From NCBI GenBank assembly GCA_016708905.1, contig JADJEV010000004.1, positions 372,001 through 436,000 of the forward strand: a DNA stretch of 64,000 bases, written 5' to 3'. Both the position numbers and the translations under genes were made by a program. Below the pieces are notes generated by a model, which searched no databases, was not told the DNA's origin, and was given only the letters and a program-made list of their open reading frames with translations. The DNA comes from Candidatus Methylophosphatis roskildensis (GTDB lineage Bacteria; Pseudomonadota; Gammaproteobacteria; Burkholderiales; Rhodocyclaceae). Positions 42,996 through 51,317 of this stretch are shown in pieces; positions within the stretch are counted from its first letter, which is position 1, and every line of letters begins with the position of its first letter.

Positions 42996-43289
42996 ATGAC
43001 TGCTGTTGCATCGTCGCCTTCCGCCCGCTCCGCCCGACTCGGACTGCGCGCCACCCCCGAACAGGAGGTGGTGCTGCGCCGTGCCGCCGAGGTGGCCCAC
43101 AAGTCGTTGACCGACTTCATCCTCGACAGCGCTTGCCTGGCCGCCGAGCAGACGCTGCTGGACCAACGATTGTTCATGGTCTCGGGCAGCCAGTACCAGG
43201 CCCTGATGGATCTGCTGGATCGCCCCGAACAGACCAACGAGGGTTTGCGCGACCTGTTTGCCCGTAAGGCGCCCTGGGACACGAAGTGA
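42996..43289 (+). CDS. DUF1778 antitoxin (TacA-like)
   Basis: A 97-residue ribbon-helix-helix protein. RLGLRATPEQEVVLRRAAEV followed by KSLTDFILDSACLAAEQTLL is the DUF1778 signature. The C-terminal helix (about 60-97) would wrap and inhibit the toxin. The gene overlaps the toxin start by 4 bases. Such antitoxins usually repress their own promoter together with the toxin. Confidence 0.9.
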   Translation: MTAVASSPSARSARLGLRATPEQEVVLRRAAEVAHKSLTDFILDSACLAAEQTLLDQRLFMVSGSQYQALMDLLDRPEQTNEGLRDLFARKAPWDTK

Positions 43290-43786
43290 CGTTGCGCGCA
43301 CCGGAGCCGCTGGCCGCGCAGCATCGACTGGAGGGTTTTGATTGCGGCAAGCCCGCGTTGAATGATTGGTTGTTGCGCCACGCCCGCCAGGCGCAAGGCA
43401 GTGGCTCGGCCAAGACTTTCGTCGTTGCCGAGGATGATGGCCGCGTGGCGGGCTACTTCAGTCTGACCGTGGGACAAGTCGACACGCTGGAGGCGCCGGA
43501 GCGCATCCGCAAGGGGATGGGGCAGTACCCATTGCCCGTGGTGATTCTGGCGAGGCTCGCTGTCTCGGTAGCGGATCAGGGGCGAGGCATCGGCTTCGGT
43601 TTGCTGCAGGACTCGATTCGCCGCACGATGCTGATTGCCGAGCAGGCCGGCATCCGTGCCATGCTGACCCACCCCATCGATGAAGAAGCGACGAGGTTCT
43701 ACACCCGGTTCGGGTTCATCGCGTCACCGTTGCGCGAACAGCAATTGCTGCTGCTCCTGAAGGACGCCCGTCGCTGGGTCCGCTGA
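43286..43786 (+). CDS. GNAT-type tRNA-acetylating toxin (TacT-like)
   Basis: A 166-residue GNAT acetyltransferase. The N-terminus HRLEGFDCGKPALNDWLLRH is diagnostic for TacT/AtaT-type toxins. VILARLAVSVADQGRGIGFG supplies the acetyl-CoA loop (Q/RxxGxG/A), and FYTRFGFIASPL ends the fold. Known relatives acetylate aminoacyl-tRNA and stop translation. GTG start, coupled to the antitoxin. It probably stabilises the island. Confidence 0.9.
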   Translation: MTLRAPEPLAAQHRLEGFDCGKPALNDWLLRHARQAQGSGSAKTFVVAEDDGRVAGYFSLTVGQVDTLEAPERIRKGMGQYPLPVVILARLAVSVADQGRGIGFGLLQDSIRRTMLIAEQAGIRAMLTHPIDEEATRFYTRFGFIASPLREQQLLLLLKDARRWVR

Positions 43787-43789
43787 ACC

Positions 43790-44017
43790 ATGACCATCGA
43801 ATCACTGCCCACTTTCACTAAGCCAGCCCGTCAGCGCTGGGAGTCCATCCCTGCCAACATCCGCCAGCGGCTGCTGTCCAACGTCTGGTGCGGCCAGTGC
43901 CGTCACGAAACCACGATCACCAATTTCAGCGGCGCCATCAAGGGCGGCGACTTGCTGCTGGTTGGCAAGTGCGCCGAATGCCATAGTGATGTGGCACGGG
44001 TGATCGAGAGTTCGTAA
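43790..44017 (+). CDS. Small zinc-ribbon-like protein
   Basis: A 75-residue protein directly after the toxin gene. WCGQCRHETTITNFSGAIKG and LVGKCAECHSDVARVI give two CxxC pairs about 30 residues apart, the pattern of a zinc ribbon. No family name was recognised. It is co-directional with the toxin-antitoxin pair with only 3 bases between, so probably in the same transcript. Confidence 0.6.
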   Translation: MTIESLPTFTKPARQRWESIPANIRQRLLSNVWCGQCRHETTITNFSGAIKGGDLLLVGKCAECHSDVARVIESS

Positions 44018-44022
44018 CCCGG

Positions 44023-44475
44023 TCAGACGTCGAACCCTGCCACTACCCCACGCTGCGCCACCCAGTCCGTCGGCAGCGGATTGCGCTGGAACCACAGCAG
44101 GCTCATGCACTTGGGCTGCTGCCCGGCCAGGATGCTCTGGATGATGGCAGGCTCCAGGAGCGTCAGCCGCAGCAACTCATTGACCGTCGAGTGGTGCAGG
44201 CCTTCGCGCTGGGCGATTTCGCTGCCGCTGCCGACCACGCCGTCGTCGAGCAGGTGCTGCCAGTAGAAGGCCCGCGTCAGGGCTACCAGCAAGGGCTGGT
44301 CGTGTTGCGTGGCCACCTTGCCCGGTGCCTCGACTTGACCGTCGGGCCGCACGACCACCTTACTGGCACCGCGCTTCCTGATCTTCAGGGGGATGAAGGT
44401 GGACAGCTTGACCTGTCCGCCATCCCGGCATTCACGGGCGATGGGGCCACCCAAAGCCTGCACTTTCGGCTTCAT
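44023..44475 (-). CDS. Recombinase-associated HTH protein
   Basis: A 150-residue protein whose ATG overlaps the TGA of the upstream recombinase gene. The middle part, GSGSEIAQREGLHHSTVNEL followed by LRLTLLEPAIIQSILAGQQP, reads as a helix-turn-helix like those of ParB/KorB-type proteins. The N-terminus is a beta-rich basic segment. In similar islands this gene always follows the recombinase, but its function is unknown. Confidence 0.62.
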   Translation of the reverse strand: MKPKVQALGGPIARECRDGGQVKLSTFIPLKIRKRGASKVVVRPDGQVEAPGKVATQHDQPLLVALTRAFYWQHLLDDGVVGSGSEIAQREGLHHSTVNELLRLTLLEPAIIQSILAGQQPKCMSLLWFQRNPLPTDWVAQRGVVAGFDV

Positions 44476-45821
44476 GCCTCCACCTCCTGCTGCTCCCATT
44501 CCTGCAATTCCGCGCCAATGGTGCCGGGCATCAACTCACCGACCAGTTCCTGCCAGCCCTGATCGCGCCAGATGATTTCCAGCCCGCCATCGGCAATCAC
44601 CGCACGCTCGATCAGCAGCTGCGCCAGTCGGCATTGTTCGGCGGGGAAAAGCTGCTGCCACAGGCTGGCGAGATTGCGCATCGGCAGCACCACTTGAGGT
44701 TCGGTCAGATTTGGCCGGATGGTCTGCATCCGGTCCCACACCGATTGCACAATGTGCGGTGCGGACAATGCCGCCACAATCTGCTGCGTGACCAATTCTT
44801 CAATCGGCGCGGCTGGTAACGGCCCGTGCTGGCTGGCCCACGCGCCAAAGCGCCGGTGCTTGATCGGCGTGTAGTAGCGGTAGGTCTTGCCCTTCTTGAC
44901 CGTGTAGCTGGGCACCAGCCGTTCGCCATCGGGCGTAAACAGTAGGCCGCGCAACAACACCGGCTCACGCTGGCGGTCGTTGGTGTCGCGCCGCCGCTCA
45001 ATGCCGTCGGTGGCGATCAGCGCGTGGACTGCATCCCACTGCGCCTGCGTCACGATGGCCTGATGCTTGCCGGGGAAACTCTGCCCCTTGTGGACGATCT
45101 CGCCCAGATACATCCGGTTGTGCAGCATTTTGTAGATCGTCTGCTTGGTGAAGGCCTTGCCGCCCTTGGTGACCACGCCTTGCGCGCTGTAGGCCTTGAC
45201 CATCAACGTGGCCGAACGCATCGTCACGAAGTCGTCGAAGATGCGGCGGACCAGAGCCGCCTCGGTGTCGTTGACGATCAGCATCCGGTCGCGCACGTCG
45301 TACCCCAGCGGCAGCGGCCCGCCCATCCACATCCCCTTGGCCTTGCTGGCGGCGATCTTGTCGCGGATGCGCTCGCCGGTGACCTCGCGCTCGAACTGGG
45401 CGAAGGACAGCAGGACGTTGAGCATCAGCCTGCCCATCGACGTGGCCGAGTTGATCTGCTGGGTGACGGCGCTGAAGCTGACGCGGTGACAGTCGAACAC
45501 ATCGACCATGCGAGCAAAATCGGCCAGCGAGCGCGACAGGCGGTCAATCTTGTAGACGACCACGATGTCGACCTTGCCCATCTGAATGTCCGCCATCAGG
45601 CGCTTCAAGGCAGGCCGATCCATATTGCCGCCGGAGAACCCGCCATCGTCGTAGTCGTCGCTAACAGCGATCCAGCCCTCGCAGGCTTGGCTCTGGATGA
45701 AGGCGTGCCCGGCTTCCTTCTGTGCGTCGATGGAATTGAAGGACTGGTCTAGCCGTTCGTCGCTGGAGACGCGGCAGTACACCGCGCAGCGTTTCGGTGG
45801 CGCAAGCAGGAGCGAGTTCAT
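44472..45821 (-). CDS. Serine recombinase of the island
   Basis: A 449-residue recombinase. CAVYCRVSSDERLDQSFNSI holds the nucleophile Ser, VYKIDRLSRSLADFARMV and FAQFEREVTGERIRDKI the conserved Arg residues. The recombinase domain (about 165-260) and a beta-rich C-terminus follow; no zinc ribbon is evident. The start at 45821 overlaps the DUF2924 stop (ATGA). The long open frame to 45872 was rejected because this overlap and the conserved N-terminus fit 45821. It is likely the integrase of the surrounding island. Confidence 0.88.
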   Translation of the reverse strand: MNSLLLAPPKRCAVYCRVSSDERLDQSFNSIDAQKEAGHAFIQSQACEGWIAVSDDYDDGGFSGGNMDRPALKRLMADIQMGKVDIVVVYKIDRLSRSLADFARMVDVFDCHRVSFSAVTQQINSATSMGRLMLNVLLSFAQFEREVTGERIRDKIAASKAKGMWMGGPLPLGYDVRDRMLIVNDTEAALVRRIFDDFVTMRSATLMVKAYSAQGVVTKGGKAFTKQTIYKMLHNRMYLGEIVHKGQSFPGKHQAIVTQAQWDAVHALIATDGIERRRDTNDRQREPVLLRGLLFTPDGERLVPSYTVKKGKTYRYYTPIKHRRFGAWASQHGPLPAAPIEELVTQQIVAALSAPHIVQSVWDRMQTIRPNLTEPQVVLPMRNLASLWQQLFPAEQCRLAQLLIERAVIADGGLEIIWRDQGWQELVGELMPGTIGAELQEWEQQEVEA

Positions 45822-46279
45822 TGACCGTCCCCCTTGCCATCGCGCAGCCCAAAGAACTTCGGCCCATTCCATCGCGTGCCCGTGATGTGGCGTGCTGCCG
45901 CCGACAGACTCTTGAACACCTGCCCGTTGAGCTCGTACAGGCCATCGGGCGTGACCGTCACGCGGTGCTGACGCTCATCCCATTCCCGGATCAGCGTGGT
46001 GCCGGGCATCAGCAAGATCTGCGCGCTGCGACCGACTGTGGTTCTGATCTTGGAGTGCTTGGCACCGGACTCGACCAGCATCTTGCGGATGTTGGTCGGC
46101 AGCGCGCCGTAGGCCTGTTCCTGGATACGGTAGGCCAGACGCGATTCCACGTAATTGCGGTTGCGGTGACTGGGTCGCCGGGGGAAGTGCTGATCCCACA
46201 GCGCCCAGAGATCGGCCATCGGCAGGGAAGGCAACGTGGCCAACTTCGCGGCGATGGTGTTTTGCAGTTCGGCACCCAT
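45818..46279 (-). CDS. DUF2924 protein
   Basis: A 153-residue protein. LPMADLWALWDQHFPRRPSH, RLAYRIQEQAYGAL and ILMPGTTLIREWDERQHRVT, with FKSLSAAARHITGTRWNGPK, are typical of DUF2924. This family is always found next to serine recombinases of integrative islands. The last motif resembles an SSAA/restriction-associated DNA-binding segment. The start at 46279 lies 3 bases before the end of the neighbouring gene. Its role in recombination is not known. Confidence 0.82.
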   Translation of the reverse strand: MGAELQNTIAAKLATLPSLPMADLWALWDQHFPRRPSHRNRNYVESRLAYRIQEQAYGALPTNIRKMLVESGAKHSKIRTTVGRSAQILLMPGTTLIREWDERQHRVTVTPDGLYELNGQVFKSLSAAARHITGTRWNGPKFFGLRDGKGDGQ

Positions 46280-46281
46280 CC

Positions 46282-46530
46282 TCAGTCCTCCCAGATGGCG
46301 CAGCCGCCCAAGGTGATCCACAGTCGGGCGTCGTCCGCAGTGGCCATTTCGCGGGTGGCCACGCCGGTGGCGCGGTGCGTGCCGGACTTCCCAGTGAACC
46401 AGTAGGTGCGGCCATCGTGCTGCACGCGGTAGGGTCCGAGGTGATCGAAATCGGCCTCGATGCTCATCACGCCGCGCGGGCGCTGGTTGTTGTCGGTGAC
46501 CTGCACGCGCAGGGTTTGGTGGGTGCTCAT
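46282..46530 (-). CDS. Small conserved island protein
   Basis: An 82-residue protein (THQTLRVQVTDNNQRPRGVM, ending WITLGGCAIWED) without a recognised domain. GGAGAAAGC lies just upstream of the ATG. It is followed two bases later by the DUF2924 gene, placing it in the recombinase operon. Confidence 0.6.
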   Translation of the reverse strand: MSTHQTLRVQVTDNNQRPRGVMSIEADFDHLGPYRVQHDGRTYWFTGKSGTHRATGVATREMATADDARLWITLGGCAIWED

Positions 46531-46591
46531 TGCTTTCTCCGAGAGGGGTTTGCGGACCTCCATGAACGCGCTGTGGCGACCAGAAGCCAAG

Positions 46592-47035
46592 TCAAACCGC
46601 GCTCTGTTCGGGGGCATCGGCTTGCCCTGTCGCAACCTCGACACGGTCGCCCAACAGCGTCTGCGGTTTGCCGGTGCGCCGGTCCTTGATGCCCAGGATG
46701 TAGATTTCACCGTCCCACACCCCGCAGGCCACGTCGGTGTCGCTGGCCGTGGCCGGCATCAACCAGCCGGTGATGCCATTGGGTAACTGCAGCAGTTCCG
46801 CGATCTGCTGGATGGGCCCGCGCATGGCTTCCTGGTAGTGGTCGGCAAACGCCAGTAGTTGCTGGGGCACGTCCGGGAAGTTCTCCTGGCTGAGGATGGG
46901 AATCCAGACCAGCGGCTGTCCGCTGGCAAACCAGCCCTGCACGCGCTGCTCTACTTCGGGGTTGTAGTGCTGCAGGCGTTCAACGGGCACGTGGCGGCTG
47001 CCGCCGGTGGCTTTGGTTTCTGTCGTGTGGTTCAT
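46592..47035 (-). CDS. Conserved island protein, unknown
   Basis: A 147-residue protein with no membrane segment. VERLQHYNPEVEQRVQGWFA, then QQLLAFADHYQEAMRGPIQQ and WDGEIYILGIKDRRTGKPQT, suggest an alpha+beta fold. It was not assigned to a family. AAGGAGCCTTTG precedes the ATG at 47035, which decides the start. Upstream lie three GGTAAC units and a small hairpin. Confidence 0.6.
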   Translation of the reverse strand: MNHTTETKATGGSRHVPVERLQHYNPEVEQRVQGWFASGQPLVWIPILSQENFPDVPQQLLAFADHYQEAMRGPIQQIAELLQLPNGITGWLMPATASDTDVACGVWDGEIYILGIKDRRTGKPQTLLGDRVEVATGQADAPEQSAV

Positions 47036-47051
47036 CAAAGGCTCCTTGAGT

Positions 47052-47089
47052 GGTAACCGGGGTGGTAACTGGTAACCCCGTTTCGGGGT
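47052..47089. repeat. GGTAAC triplicate and short hairpin upstream of the 46592 gene
   Basis: GGTAAC occurs three times within 25 bases and is followed by a perfect ACCCCG-TTT-CGGGGT hairpin (47075-47089). The position suggests a regulatory site for the minus-strand operon. Confidence 0.35.
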
Positions 47090-47179
47090 CTGTTGGTAGC
47101 GGGGCAGCGCGCTCGCGCCCCCCGTATGGCGTTTTGGCGAGGAAGGACCCAATTCGCCTGTGGACGGGTGGCGTGACGA

Positions 47180-48025
47180 TCAAGCCGCTGGCATTTCTGC
47201 CGCCAGTGCATCGCTGGCTGCTTCGATCAAACCGCGCGGAATCTCAACCGGGAAGCGACTTTCGTCGTGGTGGTAGTTGATCTGGCGCCGGGCCGCCGAG
47301 GCGCGAGCCAGTGCGTTCATGACCGGCATCAACTGCTCGTGCAGCTCGATTTCGGCCATTGCCGCACGGCAGTGGATGAAGTGATCCCTCGCCCTGCGCA
47401 CGGCATCGGGCAGTCCGCCAAGCTGGGCCTGGACTGCATCACGCTCGCGCTCAAGTTCAACCTGCGATGCCTGGGTAATGCGCAGCTCAACCTCCAGCTT
47501 GGTCAAGGTTTCAGGCACCACGAATTCCGCTTCGGTATCCAGCAGCGCCCGGGATGCCGACTTCGTCTCGACAGCAATGCGCGCTTCAAGGTCCGCCAGC
47601 CGCTTGGCGATCTTGCTCAGTTGGCCATCGACCGTCTGCGCCTCAGCGGTGAGCGCCTTGCGCTGCGCGATCAGATCGTCAAGTTGTTTGCGTGCCACTG
47701 CGAAGCGCTCGGGGGTGGCCAGGACCTGCTGCAGCGGACGCAGTTGGCTCTCCAGGTTGGACACCTTCGACTTGAGTCTTTCCATCCGCTGGTTCGCCTC
47801 ACATAGGATGGGCCAGTGGGCTTTGGCGGCCGGTGGCGTGTTCATCGACATCGAGCCAGCGGCATCACGCAGCCGGGTTTGCTTCTCGCGTGCCGCAGCG
47901 TGCTCGGCTTCTGCCTCGGCCAATTCGGCCTTGATGGGCGTGAGCTCCTGGTTGAGCGCGTCGTGCTCAGCCCTGATCTTGTCGAGGTAGGGGTTGGACT
48001 TCTTGCTGAAGGGATTGAGTTTCAT
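47180..48025 (-). CDS. Coiled-coil island protein
   Basis: A 281-residue, largely helical protein. Two coiled-coil stretches (about 15-130 and 120-235) are rich in Glu, Ala, Gln and Leu, for example IKAELAEAEAEHAAAREKQT and VEGQLSKIAKRLADLEARIA-like heptads. The ends are short and non-helical. No catalytic motif. Such proteins recur in the same place in related islands. Function unknown. Confidence 0.65.
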   Translation of the reverse strand: MKLNPFSKKSNPYLDKIRAEHDALNQELTPIKAELAEAEAEHAAAREKQTRLRDAAGSMSMNTPPAAKAHWPILCEANQRMERLKSKVSNLESQLRPLQQVLATPERFAVARKQLDDLIAQRKALTAEAQTVDGQLSKIAKRLADLEARIAVETKSASRALLDTEAEFVVPETLTKLEVELRITQASQVELERERDAVQAQLGGLPDAVRRARDHFIHCRAAMAEIELHEQLMPVMNALARASAARRQINYHHDESRFPVEIPRGLIEAASDALAAEMPAA

Positions 48026-48046
48026 TGGAATGTTCTCCGGGTTTGA

Positions 48047-48334
48047 TCAGGGATGGACGGGGTAATGAGCGTCGCCGGGACGCGCAACGGTGCTGACCCA
48101 GAGGCCCGGGCCGAGCTGCTTCTTAATGCCGACCGGCGCGCCGGGGCGATTCGGAAGGCCAGTGGCTTGCCAACCCTGGTGGGAGTTGGTTTGCCCGGTC
48201 ATCGCCGCAATCGCTGCAGCCAGCGGGGACAGCTGCGTCTCGGCAGAGGTGGACGGACTGGTGGCCTGCGGCGTGATGCCGAGGGTCTTGGCCCAGATGG
48301 GATGCAAGTTGGGATTACTCACGGTGAGCTCCAT
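48047..48334 (-). CDS. Small island protein, unknown
   Basis: A 95-residue protein (ELTVSNPNLHPIWAKTLGIT, ending RPGDAHYPVHP). Its start at 48334 overlaps the end of the primase-like gene by 20 bases, so it is likely co-translated. No domain was recognised; a longer start at 48352 is possible. Confidence 0.5.
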   Translation of the reverse strand: MELTVSNPNLHPIWAKTLGITPQATSPSTSAETQLSPLAAAIAAMTGQTNSHQGWQATGLPNRPGAPVGIKKQLGPGLWVSTVARPGDAHYPVHP

Positions 48335-50132
48335 ATCGAGTGCCACCCTCAATGCCGGGTGGCGTGGCAGGATTGGTTTGGGAACGGGTCTGGGCGATGC
48401 GCCAGCGCGCGCCCTCCCGGCTGTGGCCGAGATGGGTGATGTCGATGCCCTTGGCGCGATAGGCCGGGGCGATGCGGCGCAGCTGGTCCGACAGGCCCTT
48501 GGGTGAGCGCGGCCAACTGCTGCGGTCGGGGATGCTGTGGGTGTTCAGCAGGTCGTAGAGCTGGCCGGCGGTGCCCTGCCAGTTGATGGGCAGCACGCGC
48601 TCGGCGAGGTACTTGTCCAGTGCCTGCGCGGCGGCGTTGCTTTCCAAGGCACGGTCGATGCCAGCGCGCACGAGCTCGGCGTACTGCTGCTGGAATTCAC
48701 CGGGCGTGAAGCCCAAGGCGCGGGCCACGGCCTCGCCCAGCCGTTCGTAATCGGCCATGCGCTGCTTCTGGGTGAGCTTGACCGTCGGCAAAATGGCAAG
48801 CGTCGCTGAGAACAGGTCGAGCAAGCCGGCGAACACCGTGGACTGATCACGTTCCCAGCCTGCGTGGGTGTCGGCATCGTCGCGCCGGGCATCGGCGGGA
48901 ATAGTCGGCAGATCGACGTGAATCACCCGGTCGATCAGATCGGGGCGCGTGGCAACCACGGCGATGCCGTTGAGCACTACCGGCCGCTTGGTCTCCATCA
49001 CGTGCTCTTCGCCATTGGTGTAAAGCTGGCGCGAGGCAAAGCCGCCGCCGGTGGCCAGGGTGCAAAAAGCATCCTGCTGCTCGGGCGTGAGGCCGGAGAG
49101 GTTCTCGTAGCTGACCAGCCAGTTGTTGGCGGCGGCGACGAACACGTCCTCCACCGTCTTGGGCCGTCCGCGCAGCATCACCTTGTTCGGATCGACCAGG
49201 CTGCGCAGCACGGACTGCGTGGTGGATTTCGCCGAGCCTTGCTCGCCCACCAGTTCCAGCACTGGGAAAGGCGTGTCAGGACGGAAGCAGTCCAGCAGCC
49301 ACGCCAGCACCATCACCCGGCTGGGTGCCGGGATGTTGGTGTGCTGCCAGAGCAACCCGACATCGCCATGGGCCACCGGCATCGGCAGCGGGCGCATCGA
49401 GGGCGTGCGGGTGAAGTACACCGGCGACTCATTCACCACCCGCCAGCCCTGGGGGGTGACGTGGATGGCCTGCCACTGCTCATCGGCCAGATCGATCAGG
49501 TAGCCATCGTCACACCGGGCGGCGCGGACGTGGACTTCGATCTCGTCGCCATCGTTGATGCCTGCGGCGGCGAGCGTGGCCAGTGCCGATTTCATCGTGG
49601 TTTCCGGCACGCCCTTTTCCTTGGCACGCCAGTACGCCGCCCGCAGCCATTCCTCGAAGCCGGAGGAGTACACCCGCCACACTTCGCGCCGACTGGGCAT
49701 GGGAATCACTGCGACCGCATTGCGGTCCGCGTCGTGGTGCAACTGGCACTGCGCCCGGGCCAAGGCGACCAGTTCATCGAGCGCGCTGGCATCGTCGTCG
49801 CTGCCGGGCAGTTCGTCGCGCACCAGTTTGTCGAGCACCGTTACCGAGCAATCGCGATTGGCCTTCTTGGCGGCGTGGCGCAGGCGCAAGTAGCCGGGCA
49901 GGTCCGTGGCCTTGAGGATCGAGAAGGCGCGCACCACGTCTTCCTCGGCCAGCACGCCCACGTCATCCACCAGACGCACCAGTGCCGCCTCGATCACGCC
50001 CACAGGATCGGTGTCAGGTGTCGCTGCCGGAGCGGCCGCAGCATCCATCTCGACCGTGTGATGGTCGTGATGGTGGTGACGGTCGTTCTCTACTACTCCG
50101 TCCGGAGAAGGGATGGACGCGCTCATCGTCAC
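48315..50132 (-). CDS. Primase/helicase-like P-loop ATPase of the island
   Basis: A protein of up to 605 residues. ELVGEQGSAKSTTQSVLRSL is a Walker A motif (about 292-311), and the downstream VAAANNWLVSYENLSGLTPE with a Walker B-like strand and RPVVLNGIAVVATRPDLIDR fit SF3/AAA-type helicases of phages and plasmids (D5-like). It likely opens or primes replication of the excised island. The first 28 residues include a His-rich stretch DRHHHHDHH encoded by the complement of an iteron-like array (50058-50084). The true start may therefore be the ATG at 50048 rather than 50132. Confidence 0.75.
   Translation of the reverse strand: MTMSASIPSPDGVVENDRHHHHDHHTVEMDAAAAPAATPDTDPVGVIEAALVRLVDDVGVLAEEDVVRAFSILKATDLPGYLRLRHAAKKANRDCSVTVLDKLVRDELPGSDDDASALDELVALARAQCQLHHDADRNAVAVIPMPSRREVWRVYSSGFEEWLRAAYWRAKEKGVPETTMKSALATLAAAGINDGDEIEVHVRAARCDDGYLIDLADEQWQAIHVTPQGWRVVNESPVYFTRTPSMRPLPMPVAHGDVGLLWQHTNIPAPSRVMVLAWLLDCFRPDTPFPVLELVGEQGSAKSTTQSVLRSLVDPNKVMLRGRPKTVEDVFVAAANNWLVSYENLSGLTPEQQDAFCTLATGGGFASRQLYTNGEEHVMETKRPVVLNGIAVVATRPDLIDRVIHVDLPTIPADARRDDADTHAGWERDQSTVFAGLLDLFSATLAILPTVKLTQKQRMADYERLGEAVARALGFTPGEFQQQYAELVRAGIDRALESNAAAQALDKYLAERVLPINWQGTAGQLYDLLNTHSIPDRSSWPRSPKGLSDQLRRIAPAYRAKGIDITHLGHSREGARWRIAQTRSQTNPATPPGIEGGTRYGAHRE
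50058..50084 (+). repeat. Iteron-like array A: three tandem 9-bp units
   Basis: Three contiguous 9-mers, GTGATGGTC, GTGATGGTG and GTGACGGTC. The same consensus, GTGAYRGTB, repeats three times at 51347-51373 (minus) and 52008-52034 (plus). This copy lies at the 5' end of the primase-like gene. Confidence 0.6.
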
Positions 50133-50140
50133 AGCCCGAA

Positions 50141-50338
50141 TCAGCGCGAGCGTTCGATGAGATGGCGAATGTCTTCAGCGCGCCAGACCGTAGTCTTGCT
50201 GCCGAGTTTGATACCTCGAGGGAATTTGCCGTCCCGGATACCCGCCCACCAGGCCGAACGGCTGATGGGGATCAGGGACAGAATCTGCGGCAACCGAACG
50301 AAGCCGGTTTCGGGCAGAGCAGGACGGGGTTGGTACAT
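50141..50338 (-). CDS. AlpA-family excision regulator
   Basis: A 65-residue AlpA/MerR-like protein. GFVRLPQILSLIPISRSAWW, then IRDGKFPRGIKLGSKTTVWR and AEDIRHLIERS, are the wing and helix pattern of the AlpA family, which controls island excision or activates integrase genes. The start is the ATG at 50338 (an ATG at 50347 is equally possible). It sits directly upstream of the primase-like gene. Confidence 0.85.
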   Translation of the reverse strand: MYQPRPALPETGFVRLPQILSLIPISRSAWWAGIRDGKFPRGIKLGSKTTVWRAEDIRHLIERSR

Positions 50339-50375
50339 GGCGAGCATCCGTGGTCGTTTGGGGATGCTCTGTATT

Positions 50376-50398
50376 GAATGCCACAAGAATTGGCATTC
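50376..50398. promoter_or_regulatory. Inverted repeat, possible AlpA operator
   Basis: GAATGCCA (50376-50383) and TGGCATTC (50391-50398) are perfect inverted arms around a 7-base spacer. They lie 38 bases upstream of the AlpA start. Confidence 0.4.
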
Positions 50399-50422
50399 GT
50401 AGACACGGTGCACGCACGATGA

Positions 50423-50442
50423 TCACGCTGCGCGCAGCGTGA
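50423..50442. promoter_or_regulatory. Perfect 20-bp palindrome
   Basis: TCACGCTGCG immediately followed by its reverse complement. It is between the end of the 50458 gene and the AlpA gene. There is no T run, so it looks more like an operator or recombination site than a terminator. Confidence 0.45.
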
Positions 50443-50457
50443 AGACTCGCAGTGGAA

Positions 50458-51195
50458 TTACTCGGGTGGCGTGTTCTTTTGAAGGCCCGCGATCCAGTTC
50501 TTGATCGTGCCCGGTGCCTTGCAGACCTGCGCGCCGATGATGCGGTAGGCCTCTTCCTTGGTGCGGTACGTATTCGAAGCGAACAGTTGCAGGGCCTTTT
50601 GCCTTGCGGCCCGGTTGCTGGCGTGTCGAGCATCGGCCGCCCGTCTGACAGCCTGGCTTTGGGCCTTGCGTACTTCGTCGGCGGCAACGGGCTCCGGCGT
50701 GAGTCCGGCCTTCCACGCTTCCTCGATGAGCTGTTCCATTGATGGCGGTTCCGGCAACAGATCGGCCAGCACCAAGGATTCCAGCGATTCCATCAGCGCA
50801 TCTACCGCCAGCATGATGATGATCCCTGACGGGGTATCTGCTGTGGCCTCAATCACCACGCCCAACTTGTACAGCGCCAAGAGCCGAAGGTAATCCCGAT
50901 CCGCTGCAGGTGCTGACCTCAGGCGCGGCCATTCGGCTTGATTGGTGACCTCGATGAACCAGTCCAGGTCGCGCTTCTCGTAACGGTCGATCAGTTCGCC
51001 GCCGTGCTTGATTTGCGCCAATGTCACGGTATCGGTGATAGCGGCATCTATGCTGGCCAACATCTGCTGCAACTGCTCTGCACTGAAGCGCTGCAAATCT
51101 TCTCGGGCGCAGGCAGCAATCCGCACCGCGTTCGGCAACTCCAGAAGTTGTTCGAGCGGTGTGGTCAGGGCCAGGGTGAGCAGATGGGGATTCAT
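50458..51195 (-). CDS. Conserved island protein with basic C-terminus
   Basis: A 245-residue helical protein. The N-terminal half (PLEQLLELPNAVRIAACARE, then IKHGGELIDRYEKRDLDWFI) is acidic. The C-terminus, RQKALQLFASNTYRTKEEAY followed by CKAPGTIKNWIAGLQKNTPP, resembles a helix-turn-helix that could bind DNA. No family was recognised. The ATG at 51195 has no strong ribosome-binding site. It is divergent from the HEPN-like gene. Confidence 0.55.
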   Translation of the reverse strand: MNPHLLTLALTTPLEQLLELPNAVRIAACAREDLQRFSAEQLQQMLASIDAAITDTVTLAQIKHGGELIDRYEKRDLDWFIEVTNQAEWPRLRSAPAADRDYLRLLALYKLGVVIEATADTPSGIIIMLAVDALMESLESLVLADLLPEPPSMEQLIEEAWKAGLTPEPVAADEVRKAQSQAVRRAADARHASNRAARQKALQLFASNTYRTKEEAYRIIGAQVCKAPGTIKNWIAGLQKNTPPE

Positions 51196-51317
51196 TGCCC
51201 ATCAGTCTACCGAGAGTGGTCCAGCACCGTCCACGTTCATCCATGCTGGTTCGCCACCGCCCACTACGATCCACCGCTACGCTCCCAGGCGTGATGATCG
51301 TGCCGAGGGCATATGTG

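Noticed and set aside
48864..50402. 512-codon plus-strand open frame opposite the primase-like gene
   Set aside because: Its composition is rich in Gly, His and Arg with no domain. The Walker A motif is on the minus strand.
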